Positions 50,401 to 61,654 are shown, counted from the stretch's first letter. The stretch: 64,000 bases of DNA from Myxocyprinus asiaticus (GCF_019703515.2 NC_059349.1:27462744-27526743); one strand, 5' to 3'. Numbers and translations are program-made. The notes: generated by a model from the sequence alone, not told the origin.

Positions 50401-51042
50401 AAACAATAATGATTCTCCCTAATTTGTTTGAGAGATTTTAATTATAGATGCTTACTTATCAATGTAATGACTCCCCTGCTCTTACTTGAGCCAGTACTGA
50501 AGAAAATATGTCCACCCCATATCTTCCCACATTTTTCAGCTTCCTGCAAGGAAAGATGTGTTTCTTGAAGAAACACTACATTACATTTCTTATGCATAAG
50601 GAAATAAATAATAACCTTCTGTAAAAGACCTTCACTGCAGGAGGACACCGGAGAGCAGTTTCCTCACAAATAAGGCTTTAATTAATATTCTCCAGCACTT
50701 TACAGCTTCACAATGACTCAGCAGCTTCACAATAATAACTCTTCAGCTTCACAATAATAATTCATCAGTTTCACAACAATAGCTCATCAGCTCCACAATA
50801 AGGTTTCTTGCCCCTGTCTCTCTCTTTCTCTCTCTCTCTCTGCTGGTGGCGTGGCCGCTTATATGCCGCTCTCCCCATGCTCACTGGAATTAGAGACAGA
50901 TGTTAGACATAATTCGGCGCCCTTACCGCTTTCTCTTTCCCCAGACGGACGCTCGACCATGCCCCCGCTGCCACACCTTCCTCCTTTTTATGGGGTGCCC
51001 CAACCCATTCACATTCCATGTGGAGAAAGATAACCACTCATA
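47494..51042 (-). pseudogene. L1 ORF2 (endonuclease-reverse transcriptase), broken
   Basis: Read right to left. The N-terminus FSTWNVNGLGHPIKRRK (about 51030-50981) opens an APE-type endonuclease and is cut by the LTR insertion. It resumes with VVFLQETHLSLQEAEK (50442-50648), the GGDFNLLMD motif (50093-50377) and SDHALVSLEML (49757-50038). The reverse transcriptase follows: LPTGKAPGPDGFAADLKK and GYRPISLIQLDVK (49031-49369), then LALEPLAAAIR (48339-48665). The YADD catalytic box near 48560-48570 is out of frame through a two-base loss, leaving YADY. The post-RT domain (47756-48034, 47494-47838) is partial and the C-terminal Cys/His cluster is absent. Many stops and shifts make it non-functional. 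Confidence 0.88.
50634..50975 (-). mobile_element. Probable solo LTR inserted in L1 ORF2
   Basis: The insertion is flanked by a perfect 5-bp duplication CCTTC at 50629-50633 and 50976-50980. On the minus strand it begins TGTGGCAGCGGGGGCATGG. It has a TATA-like CATATAAGCGG, then a 22-bp unit (ATTGTGAAGCTGATGAGTTA type) repeated four to five times, a polyadenylation-like ATTAAAGCC, and ends CCTCCTGCAGT. Size, TG start, promoter/poly(A) order and 5-bp duplication fit a solo LTR of a retrotransposon. The 3' end lacks the canonical CA, so the call is probable. No retroelement coding sequence is present. Confidence 0.72.
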
Positions 51043-51379
51043 TTAACATTTGACATTTTGATATAATAGACAAAATAAATTGTCAAAAATAAGATTATAC
51101 AGACCACATTCCAACATTAGTGCAACAATCAAACCCCGAACCCCCCCCCCGAACCAAACAAACAGAAAAAAGAAAAACGTGCGCAGACAGCGCCAACTGC
51201 CGTCAATTCCTCTAAACTCAAAAGGTCCATGTACACCTACGAGAGCCCCTTGCGACAACTTAGCCATCGGATTGCTCAAGTCCGGTTCTGCACAAATTTT
51301 GTAAGGCAAAATTACATAACAGAAAATACTTTGTAAAACAAACCCCAGCCATTAGGCAGAATAAACACAACATGTAGAT

Positions 51380-51760
51380 TCATTCACAGAATTGTCTCCA
51401 AGGTGTGTTCCTCCACAAAACAAATTCCATCCAATATAAAGCCATTCAGTTTCCTCGGACAGACAAAGAACTGTTCAGTGAGCCGGCTGTTTATGAGTGC
51501 AGCAGCTGACGTAATCGTTGCATGTAGATATTTTACTGCCATCCCCAGTATCCACTCTCAATCTGGCCGGGAGCCCCAGTGCAAAAGCAATCCTCCGTCA
51601 ATGCAAAAGTTTCTTGAAGGAGAAATGTTATTCAACAAAACAAACTCCATCCGCTAGGCGGCACCAACATAAACGGAAACAAAAATGGTGCCCAGCTTAT
51701 TCATAGTCGAGTGTATGTTCAGTGAGTCAGTCCACTCACATGAGAAACACCAGATGGCTT
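51380..51760 (-). repeat. Duplicated L1 ORF1 C-terminal segment
   Basis: 51526-51615 aligns without gaps to 51807-51897, 282 bp away, with roughly three quarters identity and mostly transition differences. On the minus strand the copies translate as KKLLH*RRIAFALGLPARLR and KKLLHQRKITFALMFPAKLR. The second belongs to ORF1; the first lies between ORF1 and ORF2. A shorter shared word, CAAAACAAA(T/C)TCCATCC, recurs near 51417 and 51638. Confidence 0.75.
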
Positions 51761-51762
51761 AC

Positions 51763-52540
51763 TCACTCCAATGTATTTATGAAGAACAGTGCTTGCTTGG
51801 GACACATAAATACTTTGCAGCCATCCTTCGTATCTATTCTCAGTTTGGCCGGAAACATCAGTGCAAAAGTGATCTTCCGTTGATGTAAGAGTTTCTTACT
51901 CTCCTTGAATCGATCACGTTTCTCTCGTCAAATTTGCAAAGTCCGGGAACAAGAAAATATTGTGATTCTTCCATTGAGGCCTGTTTCCCACAGCAGATCT
52001 GCGAGTCAGGACTCTGTGAGCTCGCTCGATTTCCAGCTTATGGCCTGTTATGTCGAGCAGACTTGGGAAGAGCTCATCTAGGAATTTCACCATATCTTTA
52101 CCTTCATCATGCTCAGGAATTCCAACAATCCGTGCGTTATTTCTTCGGCTCCTATTTTCAAGATCTTCCAATTTTTCCAAAATGTTTTCCACATCTATTT
52201 TGGTCGTGAGCGGATTAGCGGATAATTCCCTTTCCGATGACTCCAGATAATCGATCCGTTTCTCAACATCTGCTACTCTTGTACCCAGCTCAGAGAATTT
52301 TGTTTCCATCGCCGTAATCGATCGATGTATTACAGCGAGATCCTCCAAGTCAACAACAACCTTCGTCAGCATCACAGACATGTTGGACAGCTGACGTTGA
52401 ATTTCTCCCTCCGCGCCATCCAAATCGAGTCCCCGGTCTGCAGGCCCGTCAAAGGTTTCAGCTCGAGCACGTAAGTGTCTTTTAATGTCTCCAGAGCCTG
52501 AGGATTTTGACTTCTTTGCCATGTTTACCTCAAATAACAA
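51763..52540 (-). pseudogene. L1 ORF1 (RNA-binding chaperone), one frameshift
   Basis: The frame from the methionine of MAKKSKSSGSGD (about 52522) runs to 51914 without a stop. It gives a basic N-terminus, a coiled-coil-prone middle (SNMSVMLTKVVVDLEDLAVI ... ETKFSELGTRVADVEKRI) and the start of the RRM-like domain (LENRSRRNNARIVGIPE, IERAHR). This order is that of L1 ORF1p, which trimerises and binds LINE RNA. After IFLFPDFANLTRET a one-base shift is needed to continue through DRFKESKKLLHQRK and FALMFPAKLRIDTKDG to a stop at 51763-51765. The part between IERAHR and the C-terminal domain appears shortened. Confidence 0.85.
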
Positions 52541-52658
52541 ATATGTAACTGGGTGTATCGAATCTCACCAGATTATAACATGAAAATAATTAATAAACTA
52601 TCAAAGTGCGCAGAGCTCGTCGCTCACATGTCTGCCCCTCATAAGCATTGGACTCAAG

Positions 52659-55556
52659 ATGGCGCCGAGTATGGCTGCTGTGTTGCGAGCTCCGACACAA
52701 CATTGCAGTTTTTTGTTTGTTTTGTTTACAGTTCTTATGTTTTTTGTCTTGGATGTTGTCTGCCTTATTGTATACGATAGACAAACACTTTTGGACATTT
52801 GGTTCTGCAATTGCACACCGAAAACCGGACTTCCAATTCCTCAATGCCGACCCGCTGTTTACAAACACGCCAGCGGAGCCCTTTGTCTGGGCTGCCCGGC
52901 CGCGGAAACACAGAAGGAAAAGGGGAAATAGAGCCGGCGTTCTCATCAGAGTAAGACGCAAAATCGACCCCCGCTACCCAGTATTCTACTGGCAAATGTT
53001 CAATCTCTGGACAACCAGCTCTGAGAGCGCGGATCTCTTTCCAATGAGAGACGAGGGACTGCTGCATTATCTGCCTTACAGAAACTTGGATGTCTGGTGA
53101 GATTCCAGATTCAGCCATCGAACCCGCGGGGTTCTCCGTGCACCGAGCAGACAGAGTGCAAGACCTCTCAGGTAAAAGCAGAGGTGGTGGTGTATGTTTT
53201 ATGGTCAGCAAATCCTGGTGTGATCAGAGGAATGCACATTCTATCGAGTCTTTCTGCTCTCCTGATCTGGAATTTCTCATGCTTCTGTGTCGACCATTCT
53301 GGCTACCGAGGGAATTCACAGCGGTCATTATCACTGCTGTGTACATCCCCCCACAAGCCGACACAGACCGGGCACTCAAGGAACTGTATGGGAGTATAAG
53401 CAAGCAGGAAATCGCGCACCCTGAGGCAGTGTTCATTGTGACCGGGGACTTTAACAAAGCCAATCTCAAATCAATCGCACCAAAATGCCACCAACATATC
53501 AGTTTCAACACACGAGGGGACCGGGTTTTGGACCATTGCTACTCTCCCTTCCGGGATGGCTACAAATCCCTCCCCAGCCCACCATTTGGCAAATCAGATC
53601 ACTCTTCCGTTCTCCTTCTGCCCACTTACAGGCAGAAACTGAAACGGGAACCACCCACCCTCAGAATGATCCAGTGCTGGTCAGACCAATCAGATTCTAT
53701 GCTACAGACTGTTTTGATCACGTGGACTGGGAGATGTTCCAGTCCGCCTCTGATGACGACATCGAGGTTTACGCTGATAGCGTAACGTGTTTCATCAGAA
53801 AGTGCGTAGAGGACGTTGTTCTGACCAAAACTATATGGTTCTACCCCAACCAGAAACCATGGATTAATAGCGATGTTCGTGCGGCACTTAATGCGCGGAC
53901 CTCCGCTTTTAATTCCAGGGACACGGAGGAGCATTAACAAGCCAGTTATGCCCTCCGCAAAACTATCAGAGCAGCAAAACGCCAGTACAGGGACAAGATT
54001 GAAGGACAGTTCAACACCACCGACTCTAGAAGCAAGTGGCAGGGAATTAATATAATCTCGGACTACAAAGGGAATAAAAACTCCGCCGTGAACACCGCTG
54101 CCTCTTTCCCGGATGAGCTAAATACTACTTATGCTCGTTTTGAGGGAAATAACACCGCGGAGAGAGCTCTGGTGGCCGAAGCTACAGAGGTTAGTTCACT
54201 CTCCGTCTCTGTAGCGGATGTAACCCGATCCTTCCGACGGGTGAATATCCGTAAAGCCACGGGTCCAGACGGCATTCCGGGCTGCGTCATCAGAGCTTGC
54301 ATGAACCAACTGGCTGGTATTTTTAACAGACATTTTCAACCTTTCCCTCTCCTTGTCTGTAGTCCCCACATGCTTCAAAACGTCCACCATTGTGCTTGTA
54401 CCAAAGCAATCCAAAATCACTTGCTTAAATGACTGGCGTCCTGTTGCTCTGACCCCCATCATCAGCAAATGCTTTGAGAGACTAATCAGAGATTACATCT
54501 GCTCTGTGCTGCCTGTCTCACTGGACCCATTGCAGTTTGCTTACCACAACAACCGCTCCACTGATGATGCCATTACATCTACACTACACACTGCTCTCTC
54601 CCACCTGGAAAAAAGGAACACACATGTGAGAATGCTGTTTATAGACTACAGCTCAGCATTAAACACCATAGTGCCCTCCAAGCTTTATGTGAAACTCCGG
54701 GCTCTGGGCTTAAACGGCTCGCTGTGCAGCTGGATCCTGGACTTCCTGTCAAACAGACGCCAGGTGGTTAGAATGGGCAGCAACATCTCCTCATCACTGA
54801 CCCTCAACACTGGAGCCCCGCAGAGCTGTGTTCTCAGCCCACTCTTGAATTCCTTGTACACACATGACTGCCATCATTAAGTTTGCTGATGATACGATGG
54901 TGGTAGGTCTGATCACTGACAATGATGAAACAGCCTACAGAGAGGAGGTGCACACTCTGACACGCTGGTGTCAGGAGCACAACCTCTCCCTCAACATCAG
55001 CAAGACCAAGGAGCTTGTGGTGAACTTCAGGACAAAAGACAGATAACACAGCCCCAACACCATCAATGGAGCACCAGTGGAGAGAGTAAGCAGCTTCAAG
55101 TTCCTCGGTGTCCACATCACTGAGGAACTCACGTGGTCCGTCCATACTGAGGCCGTTGTGAAGAAGGCTCATCAGAACCTCTTCTTCCTGAGACAGCTGA
55201 GGAAGTTTGCAATGAACCACCACATCCTCACACAGTTCTACACCAGCACTGTCTGCATCCTGACTGGCTGCATCACTGCCTGGTATGGCAATAGCACCGC
55301 CCACAACCGCAAAGCCCTGCAAAGTGTGGTGCGTACTGCCAGACACATCATCGGAGGTGAGCTTCCTTCCCTCCAGGACATATATAGCAGGCGGAGTAAA
55401 AAAAGCTCGGAGGATCATCAGAGACTCCAGCCACCCGAGCCATGGGCTGCTCTCACTGCTACCATCAGGCAGGCGGTATCGCAGCATCAGGACCCACACC
55501 AGCGGACTTCATGACAGCTTCTTCCCCCAAGCAATCAGACTTTTGAACTCTTGATC
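52659..55556 (+). pseudogene. L2-clade LINE ORF (endonuclease and reverse transcriptase), broken
   Basis: A chain of frames. N-terminal region from 52659 (MAPSMAAVLRAPTQ) to the basic RRKRGNRAGVLIRVRR (about 52915-52965). Endonuclease at 53090-53785, with VTGDFNKANLK and the catalytic-type FGKSDHSSVLLLP. Linker with the degraded RT start KATGPDGIPG at about 54250-54285. RT core at 54353-54880 ([56 protein letters not shown]), then FADD (54882-54893, catalytic aspartates kept) in 54864-55046. C-terminus at 55077-55554 (FKFLGVHITEELTWS, LTGCITAWYGN, FFPQAIRLLNS). Stops at 53935, 54878 and 55044 and several shifts inactivate it. Family assignment rests on the RT and C-terminal motifs; CR1 is a close alternative. 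Confidence 0.88.
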
Positions 55557-55789
55557 TCTCACAATCAATATACATCAGCACTGCACTTTATTAATCTTAT
55601 TATCTCACACCGGACTGTCATAAATTATATTCTCTCTTAACAACACACTGGCAACTGACTATCAACCGACAGCCTGAATGTCAATACAGTACAATACAAC
55701 CTACTGTATATTTTATATTTACTTTATATACTATTTTTATTGTATGTGTATTGTATACTGTACATTGTATATTATTATTGTGTTGTGTA

Positions 55790-55994
55790 TAGAGCCCGAC
55801 TGATATGGGATATTTGAGACCGATACCGATTTTAGAGAGGGAAAATTCACCGATTACCGATATGGTGGCCGATATATTTAATTTTTGAGCTGGAATGAAA
55901 ACAGAACTTTTCTATATGGATTTTTCACAGATATGACTATGCAAAGGTACTCCGAAGGCTGCTTTCTTAAATATTCTTATCAAAGAATATTTGA

Positions 55995-56049
<55 letters not shown>

Positions 56050-58650
56050 CATTGTCAACAAATTCTAGAAATGAACACTGAGAAAATAAAGAATAAAAAA
56101 ATACAATAAATAGCTTAAACTAAACATACGGTACTGATGTTTATTAAGTCAATTGCTGACCATTTAAGTAAAGAATAAATAAAAATAAAACAAATAGCTA
56201 AATAAACATCAGTACTGTTTAGTATCAGTCAAATGCTGACTAGGGCTGCACAATCAAATCGAAATAAAATCAAAATCGCGATATGACCTTGTGCGATTAT
56301 TAAATCGCAAAGGGCTGTGATTTAATTAAATAAATAAATAGTCAGCTCGCTTCAAAGTATATTTGCGCTGCTCTGTCCAGTCTATATTAAGTTAGAGAAT
56401 TATTAGTGTTTTTAGAGCGGTTCTGTGCTCCACAACTCCGTCTCATGCTTAGAGTAACAGAAGTGCTCAGAGTTCGGTTCCATTTGCTTACATGCGCTTA
56501 GTGCTTTATTTACACTAAACCGGCGTGTCCTGCGTGAAACTGTTTTTAGTATCATCTGCGGTAGCAGCAACTCGGTCTCCGCCAGGCACAGGTATCATAA
56601 TAATAATGCAGAATACAAGATGGGGTATAATTCAAACATCTTTATTAAATGATTGCTGAGCAAACAGCATTAACAGTAGCACATGTAGAGTCCAGAAACA
56701 TGTGCATTTCCTCCATTCTCCTGTCATTTGTTAATCTCAAGAGAGAGTGTGTCGCCCTTATTACACTCCCAGCGGCAACAAGTGAAAGTGGAATTAATAT
56801 TTCCAACATCCAACAAAATGAAAAGGAAGGAACGTACATATATAAAATATTTAGATACTATAATATAATGCATTGTTAAATGAAATATAATAAAATAATG
56901 AATAAAAATTATTAAATGAAATGGTGACAGACTAACCAAAACTTTCACTTTAAGTTTAATTACACCACTGAGTTATCAGATCAACTTCAGTTTGACATTT
57001 AAGCCTCGTTCTTAAGGACTATCTTATATACAGTAGAGAATAGTTTGTATAAGCCTACTTGTTTTGAAGGCCTAGAGTAAAGAGTAAAATTGAATGTTTT
57101 ATGTTTATTTAATTATTCAACCAACCAACAGTAATTTTGACAGCAAAAACTAGGCAACAACTATGGTATTATCAACAGGGAAATTGAGTTAACAGTGACA
57201 TTGAGCAGAAAGTTTACATATAACCAGTTTTGACAGAGCTGCTGATAAAAAGTTAAATGATCTGCATCAGATGATTAGATGAAAAGAAAATTGGAGAATG
57301 TATCGATGTTAAAATCCTGATTGGAGCATCCCTAATATTCAAGTTGACTTGGTTTCAAGAACGAATGGTGATGATTAGTGGGCTGAGACCCTATCACAAA
57401 ATGGACAAAAACAGGTACACGATGGATGGTACAATTTGAATATGAAGAAGACAATGTTATTTTCTTGTTTCACTGTTTATATATTTGTTTGTTTGTGGGT
57501 GAATTGAAAAAATGTCTCAGTTTGGTTCTTTTTAAGAGGACTCGATTGTGAAATCCCCAGTAGCCTTTTGGCAGTTGAACATGTGAAAAACATAAAAAAT
57601 CGCAATATTTTTCAAAATAATTGCAATATGACTTTTTGTCCAAATCGTGCAGCCCTAATGCTGACCATTAAAATAAAGAATAAATAAAAATAAAATAAAT
57701 AGCTAAATAAACATCAGTACTGTTTAGTGTCAGTCAAATGCTGACCATTAAAATAAAGAATAAATACAAATAAAATAAATAGCTAAATAAACATCAGAAT
57801 TACTGTTTAGTATCAGTCAAATGCTGACTATATTAATACTGCCAAGTCAAGATAAACAGATAAGCAGCAGTGTTACACCGTATTCTGCTATACAAGTTCA
57901 GGGGAAACCTTCAACGGTGGAAAACCAGACTTTAAAATATTACATTTTATAAATGCAATGACTGGAATTGTTCGGTTGAAGGGGGTACCAAACTGTGAAT
58001 CCTGAACAAAACAGTTTGGTGAATACATGTTTACTCATTAGCTTCCACTCAACTGACAACAATGAAAGTAGCTACATGATTAGCTAGTTAGCTATAAGCT
58101 CGTTGTCACGGAGAGTAAAAGACGGCCATTGTTTATTTTACTTTCCAGCATTGTGTCTCACCAACTAAGTAACAACATAGCATGAAATCAACACTCATCA
58201 GACACAATCCACCACTGCACCGTTGTCTGCTGAGCTGCAAAAAGATGATCTGATGTTTACCTTTCAATCTGTTACATTACTTACTGCAGTGACAAGCTAT
58301 AGCTGGCTAACAGCAAACAGACATGAGTGACATGGTTGTCAGGGACAAGGTTAATGCTGTATTAGTTATATTGAAAAGGGAAAATGATGGGGTCATTATT
58401 TATCAAGTTTCCAGTATGTATTTCAAAAACTAGTTAACTTACCGAGACACCGCTTAACTCCACCCTGTCTGCAGAGCCATCGTCAGCTCAGCTCTGTAAA
58501 CAATGGAGTCTGAGCGCGCTCTGCTGGACAACTACACTATGACACCAATTCTAAAGCATTGTTTTCTGCATTATATGTTCTGAAAAAACGTTTTCATATT
58601 GGCGCATATCGGTAAAATATACGCCGATACCGATATATCGGTCAGCAATA
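55790..58650. mobile_element. hAT-type element A, copy 2 (contains element B)
   Basis: The termini TAGAGCCCGACTGATATGGG and CCGATATATCGGTCAGCAATA are flanked by the perfect 8-bp duplication GTTGTGTA at 55782-55789 and 58651-58658. It is homologous end to end to copy 1 (46005-47304) once element B is removed (about 1.44 kb against 1.30 kb). An (ATT)n tract lies at about 55998-56048. An 80-bp unit ending in AATAGCTAAATAAACATCAG occurs three to four times. Confidence 0.95.
56241..57657. mobile_element. hAT-type element B, nested in element A
   Basis: The termini TAGGGCTGCACAATCAAATC and CCAAATCGTGCAGCCCTA are inverted. They are flanked by the perfect 8-bp duplication ATGCTGAC at 56233-56240 and 57658-57665. 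Subterminal AATCGCGATATGACC and ATTGCAATATGACTTTTTG are typical of a fish hAT family. The 1417-bp interior has only short frames. The host repeat unit reads straight across the site in element A copy 1. Confidence 0.95.
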
Positions 58651-58838
58651 GTTGTGTAATTATGTGTATATTAGATATGTAAATTGTGTTGTGTAAATCT
58701 GATGTTTATTGTAAATTGGTATATGTCTCATCACTTTCATGACTGCTATGTTTGCTCGGAACTTCACCCAAGACTTTCACCCACTGTTGCACTTGTGCAT
58801 ATAGTTGTGTGACGATAAAAGTGATTTGATTTGATTTC

Positions 58839-60668
58839 CTCGCATGGCGTCACCTGATTATTTTTTATTTATTTTTTAATAATGACCACACATCTAGGCA
58901 TAAAGTGATATTTCACTGGTCATCCAGGTATTGCGGGTCATCTTTCCTACTTCTCGTGTTTATCTCATATCAGATCATTTAAACTTAAATCAATATTTCA
59001 TGTCCATTTATTTATTTATTTGGCATTTAGTCTTGTAATAAATGAAATAATGAGCAGTCAGATGGTAATTTTCGCAAAATAAACAGTTTCATCAGAACTC
59101 CGATGCAAACCCGAAGAAGATTTAAGTGTGTCTGGAGACTCTGGGTATCTTTCTTATCACCTAATAACATAATTTCAACACCAATCAATATTTAATATCC
59201 ATTTATGTATTTATTTGGTAGGTAGCCAAGTGCAAAATAAAGCCCATCAGGGTGAAACAAGACCCCTCTACTCAGCCTCAAGATCCTAACCTCCCTGCCG
59301 GGGTTTATTTTGCGTCAACATCCGGCTGACAATACATTATCACTTAAAAACCCTTTCATTATGTCCCGCCTCAATTTTCTGTTTCAATAGGAAATATGTC
59401 AACACAAGAAAGTGCTCGTCAAGCCATTTCGTGTGGTCTTTAAACAGTCTGACCTAAGGCCTCCTCTAACCCTCAACAACAGGTCTCCAAATGACAGATG
59501 GCATGATTCCTGGCATACGCCCACACTGCTCTAAGCGCTTCGGTATGAGCCAGTGCTCCTTGTTGGCATGCGAGTTTCTTTCATCACCTATTAGGCTACA
59601 GCAAAACATTTCTCAGTCATAATTGAAACAAATAGATGCAATTAGACTTAATTTTACTTATTGGTGCCCATAACCCATCAATGGCATTTTACTGTAATTG
59701 ACAGTAATGGTGAACTAATTGTTGACCAGCAATTAGGCAGTGGCCTTTTGAAAAAAGAATGCATGTTTTAATTTTCCTTGTGGCAGTGTGTGCCACCTGC
59801 TCCCTCATCATGCTTTATTATTATTTAAAAAGCAAGACTACAGACCACCCTGAGAATTAGGGGCAGATTAAAAATGAATGTGTAATCATTTAATCTATAT
59901 CCTTTAATATGATTTCACTGCCTTAATTTGCTAGTGATTTGAGAGTGCAGATCAAGGCGAAAATGTCTATGTAAATTACTAGGTATGTTGGCCTCAAAAT
60001 GTATTCGGACTAAAACCAAGTATCATCTGCAACAAATGCCCAAAATGTACCTTTTGTCAGAACTAGGTCTACTATTCTTAGCCATTTTTGCAATTACTTT
60101 TAACCAACTGGTCCCAAGGCCATTTTTAGTGGATGTATGAAGTCAGTTCCACTCAAAATTTGACATCTAGAAAGTGTTCAAATACCTTTGCATTATTTTA
60201 TGTTTTAATAATTATATTAATAAGCTCTCCACAAGCTCTTGGTGGCCACTGGTGAGTGCATTGAGAAGGAATTCTTGCTGTTCATGACATGGCACTTTTG
60301 CTTCTCAGACTGTGCCTGAGAAAACTAATAAAATATTAAGAAGATTGTAAGGTGGTGTGTGTATGTTATGGGCGAAAAGCTAGAGAAAGGACTGACTTTT
60401 GTTTTCCTCTACTTGAGGGAGTGGAAACATGTGCCTTCTTGGCCACTGTCATGTGGATATGTTTTGTTTTATTGTGTCACATGAGTTTTGTAGTTGCTTA
60501 AGTTGGTAATGCATCAATCCACTGCACCATGCTGCAACTTTCTAGTTGACATGATATGCTTTTGGGATGTTGACATCTGCAGTGTGGCATACTACTCCAT
60601 CTAAAAATACTATATTTTATACAATATTTTATTAATTATTTTATAATTATGCTTACAGCTTTTATGAC
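58839..60668. other. Intronic sequence including a candidate conserved block
   Basis: No gene or recognised transposon. 59560-59990 is repeat-free, rich in TAAT/ATTA-type words (CAATTAGAC, GCAATTAGGCAG, GATTTCACTGCCTTAATTTG) and resembles the texture of the 1440-2440 block. It is a possible conserved non-coding element; the rest is ordinary intron. Confidence 0.3.
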
Positions 60669-60669
60669 T

Positions 60670-61273
60670 TTAAAGGTGCTATGTGTAATATTTTTACCAT
60701 ACTAAATCATAAAATGACCATAATATGTCATTAGAGAATTAGGAAACATGCTAAGTTGAAATACTGGCTTCTCCGATAACAGTGCTACAGCCAGTATATT
60801 CTACTCTGAAGTTTCCATTCCAGACGGAATTTCTGTTTATGTTTTGGCCTGTGTGATCCCGCCCACTGCCCACTCACCAATAGTATTTCAACACCGCCGG
60901 GTTGCCAGATTTGAACAAGTTTGCAGGCAAACAACACTGCGTGCTGCAGCCATGGAAGCCAGCAAACTAACTAGATCAGAGATAACAGATTCCACCCGAC
61001 CTAAAAAGCCTCCCCATCCATCTAAAAACCACCATGACCAGAGGTGTAGTAAAACATGGATAAATATAAAGATGCCTTTGGAAGATGGAGACAGCTTAAA
61101 GCCAAAAAATCTTTTAAAATGGATGCTGAGTTGGCTAATTTGCTTGTCAACATTCTGGCAACCCGCATGAGCTTCGAGTCTGGGGCGGGGCAGACAACTC
61201 TCCAATATTTTGAATTTGAATTGCAGTACCCATTTCAAATGCTGCTTGTCAATTTTACATATAGCACCTTTAA
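60670..61273 (+). repeat. TTAAAGGTGCTAT-bounded repeat with a short coding-like segment
   Basis: The ends TTAAAGGTGCTATGTGTAAT and TTTTACATATAGCACCTTTAA are inverted. Both lie at TTAA, which suits but does not prove a TTAA-type target duplication. Inside, 61056-61160 encodes DAFGRWRQLKAKKSFKMDAE, a motif I associate with predicted fish proteins (consensus like FxRWRxLKxxKGFKxDAExA). The surrounding frame is shifted and stopped. Confidence 0.6.
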
Positions 61274-61511
61274 TTGAGAGACTAGGTAGAATGTAGAAAG
61301 TCATGACCAAATGACTCCTTTGAACCGGATCTTTTTCATGAATCACCCGAAAAGAACTGAGGGTTTGAACTCAGGAGCTCAAGTTATCAGTTTGAATCAG
61401 ATTCACTTTCTCAGCGAATCAGCCATCAGTGAGCTCACAACTGGGAGTGCAGACATTTCAAAATAAGAGTCCCATGTGTATTTTGGGCTTCTTTATAATT
61501 AAAAGTCCCGT

Positions 61512-61514
<3 letters not shown>

Positions 61515-61588
<74 letters not shown>
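61515..61588. repeat. (TA)n microsatellite
   Basis: About 70 bp of pure TA, followed by TGAGACATACGAGTG and a poly(T) run at about 61618-61634. Confidence 0.95.
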
Positions 61589-61592
<4 letters not shown>

Positions 61593-61654
61593 CATACGAG
61601 TGTCACCTTTTTTTCCTTTTTTTTTTTTTTTTTTGTCCACTCTCATGTTTATAA

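Larger units (their letters stand above)
47428..52655 (-). mobile_element. L1-clade LINE, near full length, 3'-truncated
   Basis: A minus-strand L1-type element with ORF1 (51763-52540), an inter-ORF region and ORF2 (47494-51042). Its 3' end is missing: sequence homologous to the first copy stops at GCATCTCTAGATG near 47428, inside ORF2. Its 5' end meets another LINE at about 52655. It carries a 342-bp LTR-like insertion at 50634-50975. Confidence 0.88.
52656..58838 (+). mobile_element. L2-clade LINE with nested hAT insertions
   Basis: The element starts AAGATGGCGCCGAGTATGGC directly beside the L1 5' end and carries an APE endonuclease and reverse transcriptase. Its 3' UTR is interrupted at 55789 and resumes at 58659. 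It ends GTGACGATAAAAGTGATTTG ATTTGATTTC (58810-58838), the short-repeat 3' tail typical of this fish LINE type. Without the insertion the element is about 3.3 kb, so it is essentially full length. Confidence 0.88.

Noticed and set aside
52590..53940. Minus-strand frames opposite the L2 LINE (52590-52961, 52765-53211, 53626-53940, 54834-55499)
   Set aside because: They are antisense shadows of the GC-richer LINE coding region with no domain of their own.
54353..55554. Reverse-transcriptase frames as a host gene
   Set aside because: They belong to a broken L2-clade LINE with recognisable 5' start, endonuclease and 3' tail.
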